A stretch of DNA of 64,000 bases from an uncultured Butyricicoccus sp. (GTDB lineage Bacteria; Bacillota; Clostridia; Oscillospirales; Butyricicoccaceae). Made by a program: the position numbers and the translations under genes. The stretch is taken from assembly GCA_959018045.1 (NCBI GenBank), contig CAUEJN010000001.1, positions 31,155-95,154 on the forward strand. The letters run 5' to 3'. Of this stretch, positions 16,691 to 24,762 are shown one piece after another. How positions within the stretch are numbered: position 1 is the stretch's first letter; the number at the start of each line of letters is the position of its first letter. The notes below the pieces were generated by a model that was given only the letters and a program-made list of their open reading frames with translations, was not told the DNA's origin and did no database searches.

Positions 16691-18385
16691 ATGAACCTGT
16701 TAGACACCGCACGTCAGGCCGCTGCCGACGTCGTCAAGGCCGCATACGACAAGGCAGTCGCTGCCGGAACCCTGCCGCAGGCCGAGCTGCCGCCGGTTGC
16801 TGTTGAGATGCCCAAGGATGCCGCAAACGGCGACTGGGCTTCCACCTTCGCGATGCAGTGCGCAAAGCCGCTGCGCATGGCGCCCCGCAAGATTGCCGAG
16901 GCAATCGTAGAAAATCTGTCGCTCGAGGGCACCTGCTTCGAGAAGATCGAGATCGCAGGCCCCGGCTTTTTGAACTTTACCCTCAATGCTGCATGGTATC
17001 AGGACGCTGTCCGCGCCGTTGAGACCTGCGGCGCAGACTACGGCAAGACCCGCGCGGAAAAGCCCGAAAAGATCATGGTCGAGTTCGTATCGGCCAACCC
17101 GACCGGCCCGATGCACATGGGCAACGCACGCGGCGGCGTTCTGGGTGACTGCCTGGCCGAGGTACTGGCATGGGCAGGCAACGACGTGACCCGTGAGTTC
17201 TACATCAACGATGCCGGCAATCAGGTGGACAAGTTCGCGCACTCGGTTGAGGGTCGTTACATTCAGGAGCTCAAGGGCGAGGATGCAATCGAGTTCGACC
17301 CGTCCTGGTATCAGGGCGCGGACATCCGCGAGCTGGCGCACGATCTGGTTCTGATGCACGGCGACAAGCTGCTGGACATGACCCCCGAGGAGCGCTTCGA
17401 CGCAATCGTCGGCTACGGTCTGCCGCACAACATCGACAAGATGCAGAAGGATCTCGAGCGCTACAAGATTCACTACGACGTATGGTTCCGTGAGTCCACC
17501 CTGCACGACTCGGGCGCAGTTGCCGAGACCGTTCAGATGCTGACCGATGCAGGCGTGACCTACGAGCAGGACGGCGCACTGTGGCTGAGGTCCACCGCAT
17601 TCGGTGCAGACAAGGACGACGTTCTGCGCCGTGCAAATGGTTTCTACACCTATTTTGCAGCCGATATCGCATACCATCGCAACAAGTTCGTCACCCGTGG
17701 CTTTGACCGCGTGATTAACATTTGGGGCGCTGACCACCATGGTCATGTCGCTCGTCTCCAGCGTGCACTCGATGCACTGGGTCTGGACGGCTCGAACCGT
17801 CTGGAGATCGTGCTCATGCAGCTTGTCCGCATGATGCAGGGCGGTGAGGTTGTCCGTATGTCCAAGCGTACCGGCAAGAGCCTGACCCTGTCCGACCTGC
17901 TCGACGAGATTCCGGTTGATGCAGCACGTTTCTTCTTCAACTCCCGTGCCGCTGAGACCCAGATGGAGTTCGACCTTGACCTTGCCGTCAAGCAGGATTC
18001 CGAGAACCCGCTGTACTACGTTCAGTACGCGCATGCGCGTATCTGTTCGGTACTGCGCAACGCAGCCGAGAACGGCGTATCCGTGCCCAAGGCTGCCGAT
18101 GTTGACCTGACCGTGCTGACCCACGCAGACGAGAAGGCACTGATTAAGGCCATCGCCCTGCTGCCCGAGGAGATTCGTGAGGCTGCGCTGTCGCGTGACC
18201 CGTCCAAGCTCAACAAGTACGGCGTTATGCTGGCGGCGCAGTTCCACAGATTCTATAACGCCTGCCGCATTATGGATGCCGAGCCGGCTGTGCGCGACGC
18301 ACGCCTGTGCCTGTGTCAGGCGACCGTGCAGACCATCAAGAACGTGCTGGGCATCATCGGCGTAGACGCACCCGAAAAGATGTAA
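16691..18385 (+). CDS. argS: Arginyl-tRNA synthetase
   Basis: 564 residues, class I aminoacyl-tRNA synthetase. The N-terminal Add-1 domain is followed by the HIGH-like signature in 'SANPTGPMHMGNARGG' near residue 140, 'NIWGADHHGHVARLQRALDA' near 345, the KMSKS-like 'VRMSKRTGKSLTL' near 390, and the DALR anticodon-binding domain at the C-terminus. Start ATG at 16691 behind a short AT-rich gap with TTACGGAG. Confidence 0.97.
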   Translation: MNLLDTARQAAADVVKAAYDKAVAAGTLPQAELPPVAVEMPKDAANGDWASTFAMQCAKPLRMAPRKIAEAIVENLSLEGTCFEKIEIAGPGFLNFTLNAAWYQDAVRAVETCGADYGKTRAEKPEKIMVEFVSANPTGPMHMGNARGGVLGDCLAEVLAWAGNDVTREFYINDAGNQVDKFAHSVEGRYIQELKGEDAIEFDPSWYQGADIRELAHDLVLMHGDKLLDMTPEERFDAIVGYGLPHNIDKMQKDLERYKIHYDVWFRESTLHDSGAVAETVQMLTDAGVTYEQDGALWLRSTAFGADKDDVLRRANGFYTYFAADIAYHRNKFVTRGFDRVINIWGADHHGHVARLQRALDALGLDGSNRLEIVLMQLVRMMQGGEVVRMSKRTGKSLTLSDLLDEIPVDAARFFFNSRAAETQMEFDLDLAVKQDSENPLYYVQYAHARICSVLRNAAENGVSVPKAADVDLTVLTHADEKALIKAIALLPEEIREAALSRDPSKLNKYGVMLAAQFHRFYNACRIMDAEPAVRDARLCLCQATVQTIKNVLGIIGVDAPEKM

Positions 18386-18459
18386 GCAAAGGCCGGGCGC
18401 GGCCTTCGCGCCCGATTCACCCAAGGAACTCTGGTATCCGCCGTGAAAGGAGCGTATCT

Positions 18460-19935
18460 TTGAAGCGAATCCTGCAAACCTGTATGGCAGTCGTGCTGTG
18501 TCTGACCATTTTGACCGGACAGGCGGCAGCGCTCACCGCATCCGAGCGTTTTCGCCGCGCCGCCGGCATTATCAACGAGCGCGGACTGATTGCCGAACAG
18601 TCACCCATTCCGCAGGAAACCATAGACGAGGACGCGGTTTATCTGGAAGACAACCCGGACGCGCTTTCCAACATATTAAACGACATTCTGAGCGGGATGG
18701 ACGCGCATTCCATGTACCTGACCGCGGAGGAGTACCAAGCCGGATTTTCCACCCTGTCGGGCTACGCGGGCATCGGTATCGCGGTGTCCCAGACCGATGA
18801 CGGGCTGATCATCCGCGAGGTCGTGCGCCACTCACCGGCAGCCGAAGCGGGCATGCAGGTGGGTGACCGCCTGATCGCGATTGACGGCAAGGACGTGACA
18901 AAGACCCCGCTCGGTGAGATCGGCACGCTGCTGCAAGGCGAGGCCGGCAGCACCGTGCGCGTGACGGTCGAGCGGGAGGGCAAAAAGCTGGACTTTTCCA
19001 TGATTCGCGAGACCATTCTCAATGAAAACGTCTCTGCCCGTCAGGCCGCGCCCGGCGTGGAGTACATCGCGATCAGCGCGTTTTCGTCCATGAATGACGC
19101 CGAGGATTTCGAGGAAATCTGGAACGGACTGGACGAAAAGGAGACCAAAGCGGTCGTTTTAGACCTCAGAGACAACGGCGGCGGCATGATCGACGCAGCG
19201 CTTGCCATGCTCGACCTGATGATCGAACCCAAGACCAAAATCGCCACCATGCACTACCGCGAAGACCAGGGCGGCGATGAAATCTACTATTCCACCGGCG
19301 GCGGTCTGCCGCTCAATAAAATCACCGTGCTGGTGGGCGGCAATACCGCCTCGGCAGCCGAGCTCATGGCAGGCGTGCTGCACGAGGTTGGCGGCGCAAC
19401 GCTGGTCGGAAGCAAGACCTACGGCAAGGGTCAGGGACAGTACCATCTGAAGCTGGACGGCGACTATCTGGTGCTGACCTGCCTGGAAATGCTGTTGCCG
19501 AAGTCGGGCGGCTGGGAAGGCAAGGGACTGACCCCTGACGTGGAAGCGCACGCGCTGCGCACCATCCGGGGATACCTCAAGGACGCAGCACCGCTGGACG
19601 AGACCAAACCGGTGCGTTACGGCGAGCAGAGTGAGCAGGCAAAGGCGGTCTGCCAGCGCCTGCACGCTTTAGGCTACCTTGCCGAGCCGACCGACGTACT
19701 GGGTACCCCTGCACTCGGCGCACTGCGCCGGTTCCAGACGGATGCCGGACTGGGCACCCGCCTGAACGCGGATACCGATACGCTGCAGGCGCTGAGCCTG
19801 GCCTGCGAGCGCGCATCGAACCGCGGACGCATGATAGATGACGTGTATTATACGGCGCTTGCCCTGTGCACCGAGGCGGCACAGAAGCCGCTGCGCTACA
19901 AGCCGCAGGCAGATGGCAGCTGGCGCGCCGCCTGA
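18460..19935 (+). CDS. S41-family C-terminal processing protease with PDZ and peptidoglycan-binding domains
   Basis: 491 residues. I start at TTG 18460, seven bases after AAAGGAG; upstream ATG codons would lie within argS. A signal peptide ('LQTCMAVVLCLTILTG') exports it. Order: helical region (~25-85), PDZ domain (~105-185, 'GYAGIGIAVSQTDDGLIIRE'), S41 protease core (~190-375) with the Ser/Lys dyad in 'NTASAAELMAG' and 'GSKTYGKGQGQ', then a C-terminal peptidoglycan-binding-1-like repeat (~385-450, 'LGTPALGALRRFQTDAGL'). CtpA/CtpB-like proteases cut exported regulators or wall proteins; the substrate here is unknown. Confidence 0.9.
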   Translation: MKRILQTCMAVVLCLTILTGQAAALTASERFRRAAGIINERGLIAEQSPIPQETIDEDAVYLEDNPDALSNILNDILSGMDAHSMYLTAEEYQAGFSTLSGYAGIGIAVSQTDDGLIIREVVRHSPAAEAGMQVGDRLIAIDGKDVTKTPLGEIGTLLQGEAGSTVRVTVEREGKKLDFSMIRETILNENVSARQAAPGVEYIAISAFSSMNDAEDFEEIWNGLDEKETKAVVLDLRDNGGGMIDAALAMLDLMIEPKTKIATMHYREDQGGDEIYYSTGGGLPLNKITVLVGGNTASAAELMAGVLHEVGGATLVGSKTYGKGQGQYHLKLDGDYLVLTCLEMLLPKSGGWEGKGLTPDVEAHALRTIRGYLKDAAPLDETKPVRYGEQSEQAKAVCQRLHALGYLAEPTDVLGTPALGALRRFQTDAGLGTRLNADTDTLQALSLACERASNRGRMIDDVYYTALALCTEAAQKPLRYKPQADGSWRAA

Positions 19936-19951
19936 CACCAAGGAGGAGACC

Positions 19952-20980
19952 ATGGAACCCATTCCCTTATCCGGTGGACAGCTGATCCTGACCAATCCGG
20001 ACGATCACACCCTGCTCGCGCGCGACCCGTCGCTGGTCGGCGGCGCACTGGCGCACGACCTGGACACCTTGCAGAAAATGCGTATGACCTGCCCGGAAGT
20101 ACCGGTGGGACTGTCGGCGGCCTGCCCGCCGCTGCCCGAAGATCGCGACGTACCCCTGTGCGAGCGCTACATCCGCACCTGCCGCGCGGCATTTAAGCCG
20201 TTCGTGCAGGAACAGCCGGCGTTTTACTACCTGCACGGTGCGGAGAACTTCCGCGCCCTGCGCGCAGCCGTGCTGGCGATGACCGATCTTTCGGGCGCAG
20301 CCCTCATGGCCGAACTGCCGGTGGACGCGGACGGACGCATGGAGGACGGCACCGACGTGCTGGCCGCCGTGGCGGTCTTGCAGCGCATCGGCGTGTCGAC
20401 CATCATCCTGACCGCCGAGGAATCCCAGGATCTGACCGACGCGCTGCGCATCATCGCGCCTTATGCGCGGGTTTCGCTGGGTGTCAGATGCCCGGCTGTC
20501 TGGCTGCTGCGCGATATGGAGCTGCCCAACGTCGAATTATTCGTCCCGCTGCCGCATGAACGTGCCAGACGTTTGGCCGATCTGGTACGCACCAGACCGC
20601 ATGGCCGCACGGTCATCCCGCGTGAAGTAGACGACGTAGCACTGGTATCCGACGGCAGAGACGCACACTTTATCGACTGGACAACGGGTATTTCGGACGA
20701 AATTCCGTGCGATCACGAGCTGGACGAGCGCCTGATTGAACTCGAGGACGAAGCCCCGGCAGCGTTTAAACTGCTCATCGAAGAGGAAGAGGACGTTATC
20801 ACACTGGAAGAGAATCTGTATATGATTACCCGCCCGGTGTGCCTGTGCGCCCAGTCGCCCGAACTCTTGGAAAAGGCGCTGCGCGTGTACGCAGGTCTTG
20901 CATTGTATGACGGAACCTGGGAACAGGAAGAGCGGATTTTGAAGTATTTTACCGAGAAATACGGCTTGATTTGCATGTAA
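19952..20980 (+). CDS. Uncharacterised protein with faint homocysteine methyltransferase-like features
   Basis: 342 residues; AAGGAGGAGA precedes the ATG at 19952, 16 bases after the protease gene, so the two are probably cotranscribed. The region ~105-150 ('ALMAELPVDADGRMEDGTDV', 'LAAVAVLQRIGVSTIILTAE') resembles the homocysteine S-methyltransferase barrel, and 'CAQSPELLEKALRVYAGLAL' near 305 resembles the pterin-binding barrel of corrinoid methyltransferases. The zinc-ligand GGCC/C motifs of a true methyltransferase are missing, so an inactive or repurposed relative is possible. I would annotate it as hypothetical. Confidence 0.6.
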   Translation: MEPIPLSGGQLILTNPDDHTLLARDPSLVGGALAHDLDTLQKMRMTCPEVPVGLSAACPPLPEDRDVPLCERYIRTCRAAFKPFVQEQPAFYYLHGAENFRALRAAVLAMTDLSGAALMAELPVDADGRMEDGTDVLAAVAVLQRIGVSTIILTAEESQDLTDALRIIAPYARVSLGVRCPAVWLLRDMELPNVELFVPLPHERARRLADLVRTRPHGRTVIPREVDDVALVSDGRDAHFIDWTTGISDEIPCDHELDERLIELEDEAPAAFKLLIEEEEDVITLEENLYMITRPVCLCAQSPELLEKALRVYAGLALYDGTWEQEERILKYFTEKYGLICM

Positions 20981-20983
20981 AGC

Positions 20984-21419
20984 AAACCACCGCACCAATA
21001 ATGGAAGCTTTCGCCAGCCTTTTCAAAGGCTGCGGGTTCTCAGGGCAGAGCCCTGAGTCGCCCGTCGCAACGGGCGAAATTCCCCATTGAAACCCGGTGT
21101 CCGACCCGGGTTTCAACCCAAAAATAAAAAGAATCGCTCGCCGCAGCGAGCGAAATTCCCCAAACCACACCCCTTGTGCGAACCCTCCGACCGGCCGACC
21201 GCAGGCTGGGTAGGGGAGGGAAAACCAATCCAGTGGGTTGGTTTTCCATGAACGCGCTTTGCGCGTAAGAAAAGAACGATATTTTGGTTGATTTTCCCTT
21301 GCGGGGGACGGGAAAATCAAAAGGGGATTCCGCATCCTGCGGGATGCGGCCAGCCTGCGCGGCTGGATCGCGCCGGGCCTCAGGCCCGGACCCGTTCTCG
21401 CCTGCGGGCGGGATTAACC
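20984..21419 (+). repeat. Hairpin-array intergenic repeat, copy B (cleanest plus-oriented copy)
   Basis: Fills most of the 470-base gap before prmA. Order: AACCACCGCACC end; AAGCTTTCGCCAGCC; AGCCTTTTCAAAGGCT and CTCAGGGCAGAGCCCTGAG hairpins; TCGCCCG-TCGCAA-CGGGCGA (21058-21077); TTGAAACCCGG/CCGGGTTTCAA (21087-21116); TCGCTCG-CCG-CAGCGAGCG; GGAAAACCAA/TTGGTTTTCC; TTGATTTTCCC/GGGAAAATCAA; CCGCATCC-TGCG-GGATGCGG (21330-21349); CCAGCC/GGCTGG and CCGGGCC/GGCCCGG; CGCCTGCGGGCGGG end. It carries no convincing reading frame. Confidence 0.88.
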
Positions 21420-21450
21420 TTTACTTTCTCACATCAAAAGGAGAAACCAC

Positions 21451-22413
21451 ATGGATTGGATTGAAGTGACGATTTTCACCACGACGGCGGGCATTGACCC
21501 GGTCGAGGGTGTGCTTGAAGACCTCGGCATTGAGGGCTACGCGCTGGAAGATGCCGCAGATTTCGAGGAATTTTTACAGGATACCGAGATTTACTGGGAT
21601 TATGTAGACGAGAAGCTGTGCGAGGAGCTGCGCGGACAGGAAACCAAGCTCAAAGTCTATATCGAAGACTCGGACGACGGCAGAGCGCAGATTGCAGCGC
21701 TCAATGACCGCCTCGCCGCACTCAAGGCAACCGATACCGACGATGTACTCGGCAGACTGGTGACCGAGCAGAGCGTGACCCGTCAGGAAGACTGGGAATG
21801 GGGCTGGAAGCAGTATTTTAAGCCCTTCCCGGTGGGTGAAAAGTTCCTGATTAAGCCGTCGTGGGAGACCGTAGACGACCCCGGCGCACGTCAGATTCTG
21901 GAGATCGACCCGGCATCCTCGTTCGGCACGGGTACCCATGACACCACCCAGCTGTGCATCACCATGCTGGAAAAGACGGTCAAGGGCGGCGAAAAGCTGC
22001 TGGATATGGGTACCGGTTCGGGCATTCTGGCCATTGCAGCCGGTATGCTGGGTGCCAATCCGGAGGTCGCAGTCGACATCGACGAGCATTGTCTGACCTG
22101 CGCACTGGAGAACGCCGAGCGCAACGGCGTGACGATCAAAAAGACCCTGCACGGCGACGCGCTGCGCGATGAAAAGCTGGCCGAGGAGATCGGCGGCGGC
22201 TATGACATTATCTGCGCGAATATCGTTGCCGATATCATCATCGGCATGGCGCCCATGTTCTTTGAAAAGCTCAAGGAGGGCGGCACGCTCATCACCTCGG
22301 GTATCATCGAGGAGCGCGCAGACGAGGTCGGACAGGCACTCGAGCAGGCTGGATTCCGCCTCACAGACCGTCAGATTTCGAACGGCTGGGCAGCCTTTAC
22401 CGCGGTACGATAA
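21451..22413 (+). CDS. prmA: Ribosomal protein L11 methyltransferase
   Basis: 320 residues, start ATG at 21451 after AAAGGAGA. The N-terminal ~100 residues bind the substrate L11. The SAM-binding Rossmann domain follows with 'LDMGTGSGILAIAAGMLG' near 185 and 'GYDIICANIVADIIIGM' near 250, the PrmA-specific N-I-V-A motif. It trimethylates L11 and is followed by rsmE, as often in Bacillota. Confidence 0.96.
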   Translation: MDWIEVTIFTTTAGIDPVEGVLEDLGIEGYALEDAADFEEFLQDTEIYWDYVDEKLCEELRGQETKLKVYIEDSDDGRAQIAALNDRLAALKATDTDDVLGRLVTEQSVTRQEDWEWGWKQYFKPFPVGEKFLIKPSWETVDDPGARQILEIDPASSFGTGTHDTTQLCITMLEKTVKGGEKLLDMGTGSGILAIAAGMLGANPEVAVDIDEHCLTCALENAERNGVTIKKTLHGDALRDEKLAEEIGGGYDIICANIVADIIIGMAPMFFEKLKEGGTLITSGIIEERADEVGQALEQAGFRLTDRQISNGWAAFTAVR

Positions 22414-22458
22414 GATCGATTTTGGCAGTTCTCAGGCTGCTTTCGACGAAATTTGCCC

Positions 22459-22487
22459 TAGACAAGTGCGCGGGAGTTTGCTAAAAT
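22459..22487 (+). promoter_or_regulatory. Possible rsmE promoter
   Basis: TAGACA (22459-22464), 17 bases, TGC-TAAAAT (-10 at 22482-22487). The -35 is imperfect and the extended -10 compensates. Readthrough from prmA is equally possible. Confidence 0.4.
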
Positions 22488-22524
22488 GGTTTGAGAATAG
22501 CGAAAGAGAGAGAGGGGGATCGCC

Positions 22525-23256
22525 TTGCCGAGATTTTTTGTAGACGGGGCATGCAATGGGGATACGATCGAGCTGACCGGCGATGATGCACACCACATCA
22601 CGCGTGTTCTGCGCATGAAGCCGGGCGAAGCCCTGACCGTGTGCGACGGTGCGGGAACCGATTACCATTGTACCCTGACCGATACCGCAGGCGGCACGGC
22701 GGTTTGCCGCGTGGACGCGCGCGAAGCCTCGCGTGGGGAGCCGAACGTTTTCGTGACCCTATATATGGCGCTGCCCAAGGGCGATAAGATGGATTTCATC
22801 GTCCAGAAGGCGGTCGAGCTCGGCGTGTGCCGGGTCGTGCCCTACGTGGGCGCACGCAGCGTGTCGCGTCCGGACGGAAAAGCGCTCCAGAAGAAGATCG
22901 AGCGCTGGCGCAAGATCGCACGGGAAGCCGCACAGCAGTGCGGCCGTGGCCGCGTGCCCGAAGTCGGGGAGTGCGTCTCCTTTGCCGAAGCGGTGCGCAT
23001 GGCGAGCGAGAGCGATCTACCCTTGTTTTTGTATGAGAGTGAGCAGGAAAACAGCCTGCGCGCGGTGCTGACCGCGCATTCCTTTGCCTCAGCCGCCCTG
23101 ATGGTCGGCCCGGAGGGCGGATTTGCGGATGAGGAAGCCCGGGACGCTGTCCGGGGCGGTCTTGCGTCCGTATCCTTAGGCCCGCGCATTCTGCGCTGTG
23201 AGACCGCGCCCTTGGCTGCGATCACTGCGGTGCTGTACGAGAGCGGCAATCTATGA
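22525..23256 (+). CDS. rsmE: 16S rRNA (uracil-1498-N3)-methyltransferase
   Basis: 243 residues, TTG start at 22525 with GAGGGGGAT before it ('MPRFFVDG' matches the family's N-terminus). A PUA-like N-terminal domain (~1-70, 'LTGDDAHHITRVLRMKPGE') precedes the SPOUT domain with 'LPKGDKMDFIVQKAVELGV', the SAM-binding 'LMVGPEGGFADEE' near 195 and the knot 'SLGPRILRCETAPLAAI'. It modifies U1498 of 16S rRNA. Confidence 0.95.
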   Translation: MPRFFVDGACNGDTIELTGDDAHHITRVLRMKPGEALTVCDGAGTDYHCTLTDTAGGTAVCRVDAREASRGEPNVFVTLYMALPKGDKMDFIVQKAVELGVCRVVPYVGARSVSRPDGKALQKKIERWRKIAREAAQQCGRGRVPEVGECVSFAEAVRMASESDLPLFLYESEQENSLRAVLTAHSFASAALMVGPEGGFADEEARDAVRGGLASVSLGPRILRCETAPLAAITAVLYESGNL

Positions 23257-23277
23257 AAGTATTAGGAGTTGATTTTT

Positions 23278-24081
23278 TTGGCTGCACAGATGCCTGAAAA
23301 GAATAGCAAACAGACGATACCCGGCAAGACCGACCCCAAGCGAAGCGACTATATTACCAATAAAGTGCTTCTGGTGTTCTCGGGCTGCCTGCTGGGTGTA
23401 CTCGGACTGATGTTTCTCAACAATGTGCTGGGATACTCGGTGTACTGGGAGATCGGCCTCGCGGCAATCGGGGTTATGCGCATTGTAGGCGTCGTGCTTG
23501 CGGTCATCGGCGTGCTCCTGGTACTGCGTGAGAAGAAGCGCGGATTTGATATGTCCTATCGCGTGTTCAAGGGCAGTACATTGGTTGTATTTGGTATTGC
23601 GCTGGCGATCGTGTTCTCGATCGTGGACTATAACGCTGCGACCGGTATCCACTTCCTGTACGTTGCACTTCCGGCATACGCGTTCGCGTATCTGATTTAC
23701 CACTCCTACCAGCCTGAGTTCTTCATCATCGCGATGGACTGCGCAGCGGCAGCGGGTGCGATTGCAGCATCGCAGACCACGGTCGGCGAGGGCTACGAGA
23801 AGATTCTGCTCGCGGGCGTGCTGGTGCTGTACGTCCTGCAAATCATCGGCGTTGCCAAGGTCAAGAGCGACCTCGGCCGCATCCGCCTGGGCGACAAGCG
23901 CCGCTATGTGTTTGACTTCTCGCGCAATGCATATGTGATGATGTTCCTGACTCCGGTCATCATGGGCGCTGTCTCGGCAGCAGGCTTGATGATGACTGGC
24001 CGCGTGCCGTTCGGCTGCATGGTTGCCGCAGGTGCGTACTTCTTCATCACCGCAGTCTATTACACCGTCAAGCTGGTGTGA
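23278..24081 (+). CDS. Multi-pass membrane protein, unknown function
   Basis: 267 residues. TTG at 23278 is placed nine bases after AGGAG; TTG 23269 is too close to it and ATG 23290 is the other candidate. About eight hydrophobic helices ('VLLVFSGCLLGVLGLMFL', 'GVVLAVIGVLLVL', 'STLVVFGIALAIVFSIV', 'MMFLTPVIMGAVSAAGLMM') alternate with short loops. No transporter or enzyme motif recognised. It lies 21 bases after rsmE and ends at a terminator. Confidence 0.75.
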   Translation: MAAQMPEKNSKQTIPGKTDPKRSDYITNKVLLVFSGCLLGVLGLMFLNNVLGYSVYWEIGLAAIGVMRIVGVVLAVIGVLLVLREKKRGFDMSYRVFKGSTLVVFGIALAIVFSIVDYNAATGIHFLYVALPAYAFAYLIYHSYQPEFFIIAMDCAAAAGAIAASQTTVGEGYEKILLAGVLVLYVLQIIGVAKVKSDLGRIRLGDKRRYVFDFSRNAYVMMFLTPVIMGAVSAAGLMMTGRVPFGCMVAAGAYFFITAVYYTVKLV

Positions 24082-24105
24082 TAGAATCGCCTTGGAAAAG
24101 ACCTG

Positions 24106-24138
24106 TTTGGAGCGCGAAAAAGCGCTCCAAAATTCTTT
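24106..24138 (+). terminator. Terminator after the membrane protein gene
   Basis: TTTGGAGCGC (24106-24115), GAAAAA loop, GCGCTCCAAA (24122-24131), then ATTCTTTTC. The U-tract is imperfect. Confidence 0.7.
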
Positions 24139-24159
24139 TCAAAAAAATAAAAAAAGGTG

Positions 24160-24188
24160 TTGACAAAACGCACCTCATAGCATATAAT
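24160..24188 (+). promoter_or_regulatory. Perfect consensus promoter of the tRNA cluster
   Basis: TTGACA (24160-24165), 17 bases, TATAAT (24183-24188), 45 bases upstream of the first tRNA. The preceding A-rich tract may act as an UP element. Confidence 0.92.
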
Positions 24189-24233
24189 AAATATCGTCGC
24201 TGGCAGAGAGCCGCGCGAAGGAACTGTTGAAAT

Positions 24234-24310
24234 GGCGGTATAGCTTAGTTGGCTAGAGCGTTCGGTTCATACCCGAAAGGTCATTGGTTCAAGTCCAATT
24301 ACCGCTACCA
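24234..24310 (+). tRNA. tRNA-Met (CAT)
   Basis: 77 bases with encoded CCA. Acceptor GGCGGTA / TACCGCT (G1-T72 wobble), anticodon stem TTCGG/CCGAA with loop TTCATAC, and T-loop GGTTCAAGTCC. It lacks the initiator's three G-C pairs in the anticodon stem, so it is an elongator tRNA-Met; lysidine-modified tRNA-Ile2 is the alternative. Confidence 0.93.
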
Positions 24311-24316
24311 CAGTTT

Positions 24317-24391
24317 GGCCCGTTGGTCAAGTGGTTAAGACACGGCCCTTTCACGGCTGTAACATGGGTTCGAATCCCGTACGGGTCACCA
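24317..24391 (+). tRNA. tRNA-Glu (TTC)
   Basis: 75 bases with CCA. Acceptor GGCCCGT/ACGGGTC, anticodon loop CTTTCAC with anticodon TTC, T-arm GGGTTCGAATCCC. Six bases after tRNA-Met in the same transcript. Confidence 0.95.
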
Positions 24392-24394
24392 CAT

Positions 24395-24470
24395 GGAAGT
24401 TTAGCTCAGCTGGGAGAGCATCTGCCTTACAAGCAGAGGGTCACAGGTTCGAGCCCTGTAACTTCCACCA
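24395..24470 (+). tRNA. tRNA-Val (TAC)
   Basis: 76 bases with CCA. Acceptor GGAAGTT/AACTTCC, anticodon stem CTGCC/AGCAG region with loop TTACAAG (anticodon TAC), T-arm CAGGTTCGAGCCCTG. Its last 21 bases reappear at 24592-24612. Confidence 0.95.
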
Positions 24471-24476
24471 AAAAAA

Positions 24477-24503
24477 ACAGACGCGAAAGCGTCTGTTTTT
24501 TTT
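24477..24503 (+). terminator. Terminator of the tRNA cluster
   Basis: ACAGACGC, GAAA, GCGTCTGT (24477-24496) followed by eight T. Confidence 0.93.
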
Positions 24504-24591
24504 ATCTCCGCATGAACGAGGCTCGAAAGGCGGCGCTTGGAAATGATCCGGTGGATCATTTCAACCGCCGTGGCTTTTCCCGCAGGAAAAG

Positions 24592-24612
24592 CGAGCCCTG
24601 TAACTTCCACCA
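24592..24612 (+). repeat. Duplicated 3' end of tRNA-Val
   Basis: CGAGCCCTGTAACTTCCACCA is identical to the last 21 bases of tRNA-Val (24450-24470). It is followed by a second terminator, so the tRNA tail plus terminator arrangement is duplicated. Between the copies are hairpins AAATGATCC/GGATCATTT (24541-24561) and GCTTTTCC/GGAAAAGC. Confidence 0.85.
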
Positions 24613-24618
24613 GAAAAA

Positions 24619-24645
24619 AGAGACACCGAATGGTGTCTCTTTTTC
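24619..24645 (+). terminator. Second terminator behind the tRNA-tail copy
   Basis: GAGACACC, GAAT, GGTGTCTC (24620-24639) and TTTTTC. Confidence 0.88.
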
Positions 24646-24664
24646 TTTTGCTTGGCGAAATAAG

Positions 24665-24762
24665 AATCCCGCCCGCAGGCCGTAGGCCGCTATCTTCATT
24701 CCCGCGCCGTGCGCGAATAAGATGCGTGTGTGACAAGCGGGCAGGAATGGGTGCGGTGGTTA
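24665..24762 (-). repeat. Hairpin-array intergenic repeat, copy F (short, inverted)
   Basis: On the minus strand it begins TAACCACCGCACCCATTCC and contains GCCCGCTTGTC, like the start of copy D; its other end has CCCGCCCGCAGGC. The TAA at its minus-strand start is the stop codon of the YitT gene. Confidence 0.65.

Noticed and set aside
24541..24612. A second complete tRNA-Val
   Set aside because: Only the last 21 bases are present; D-arm and anticodon arm are missing.
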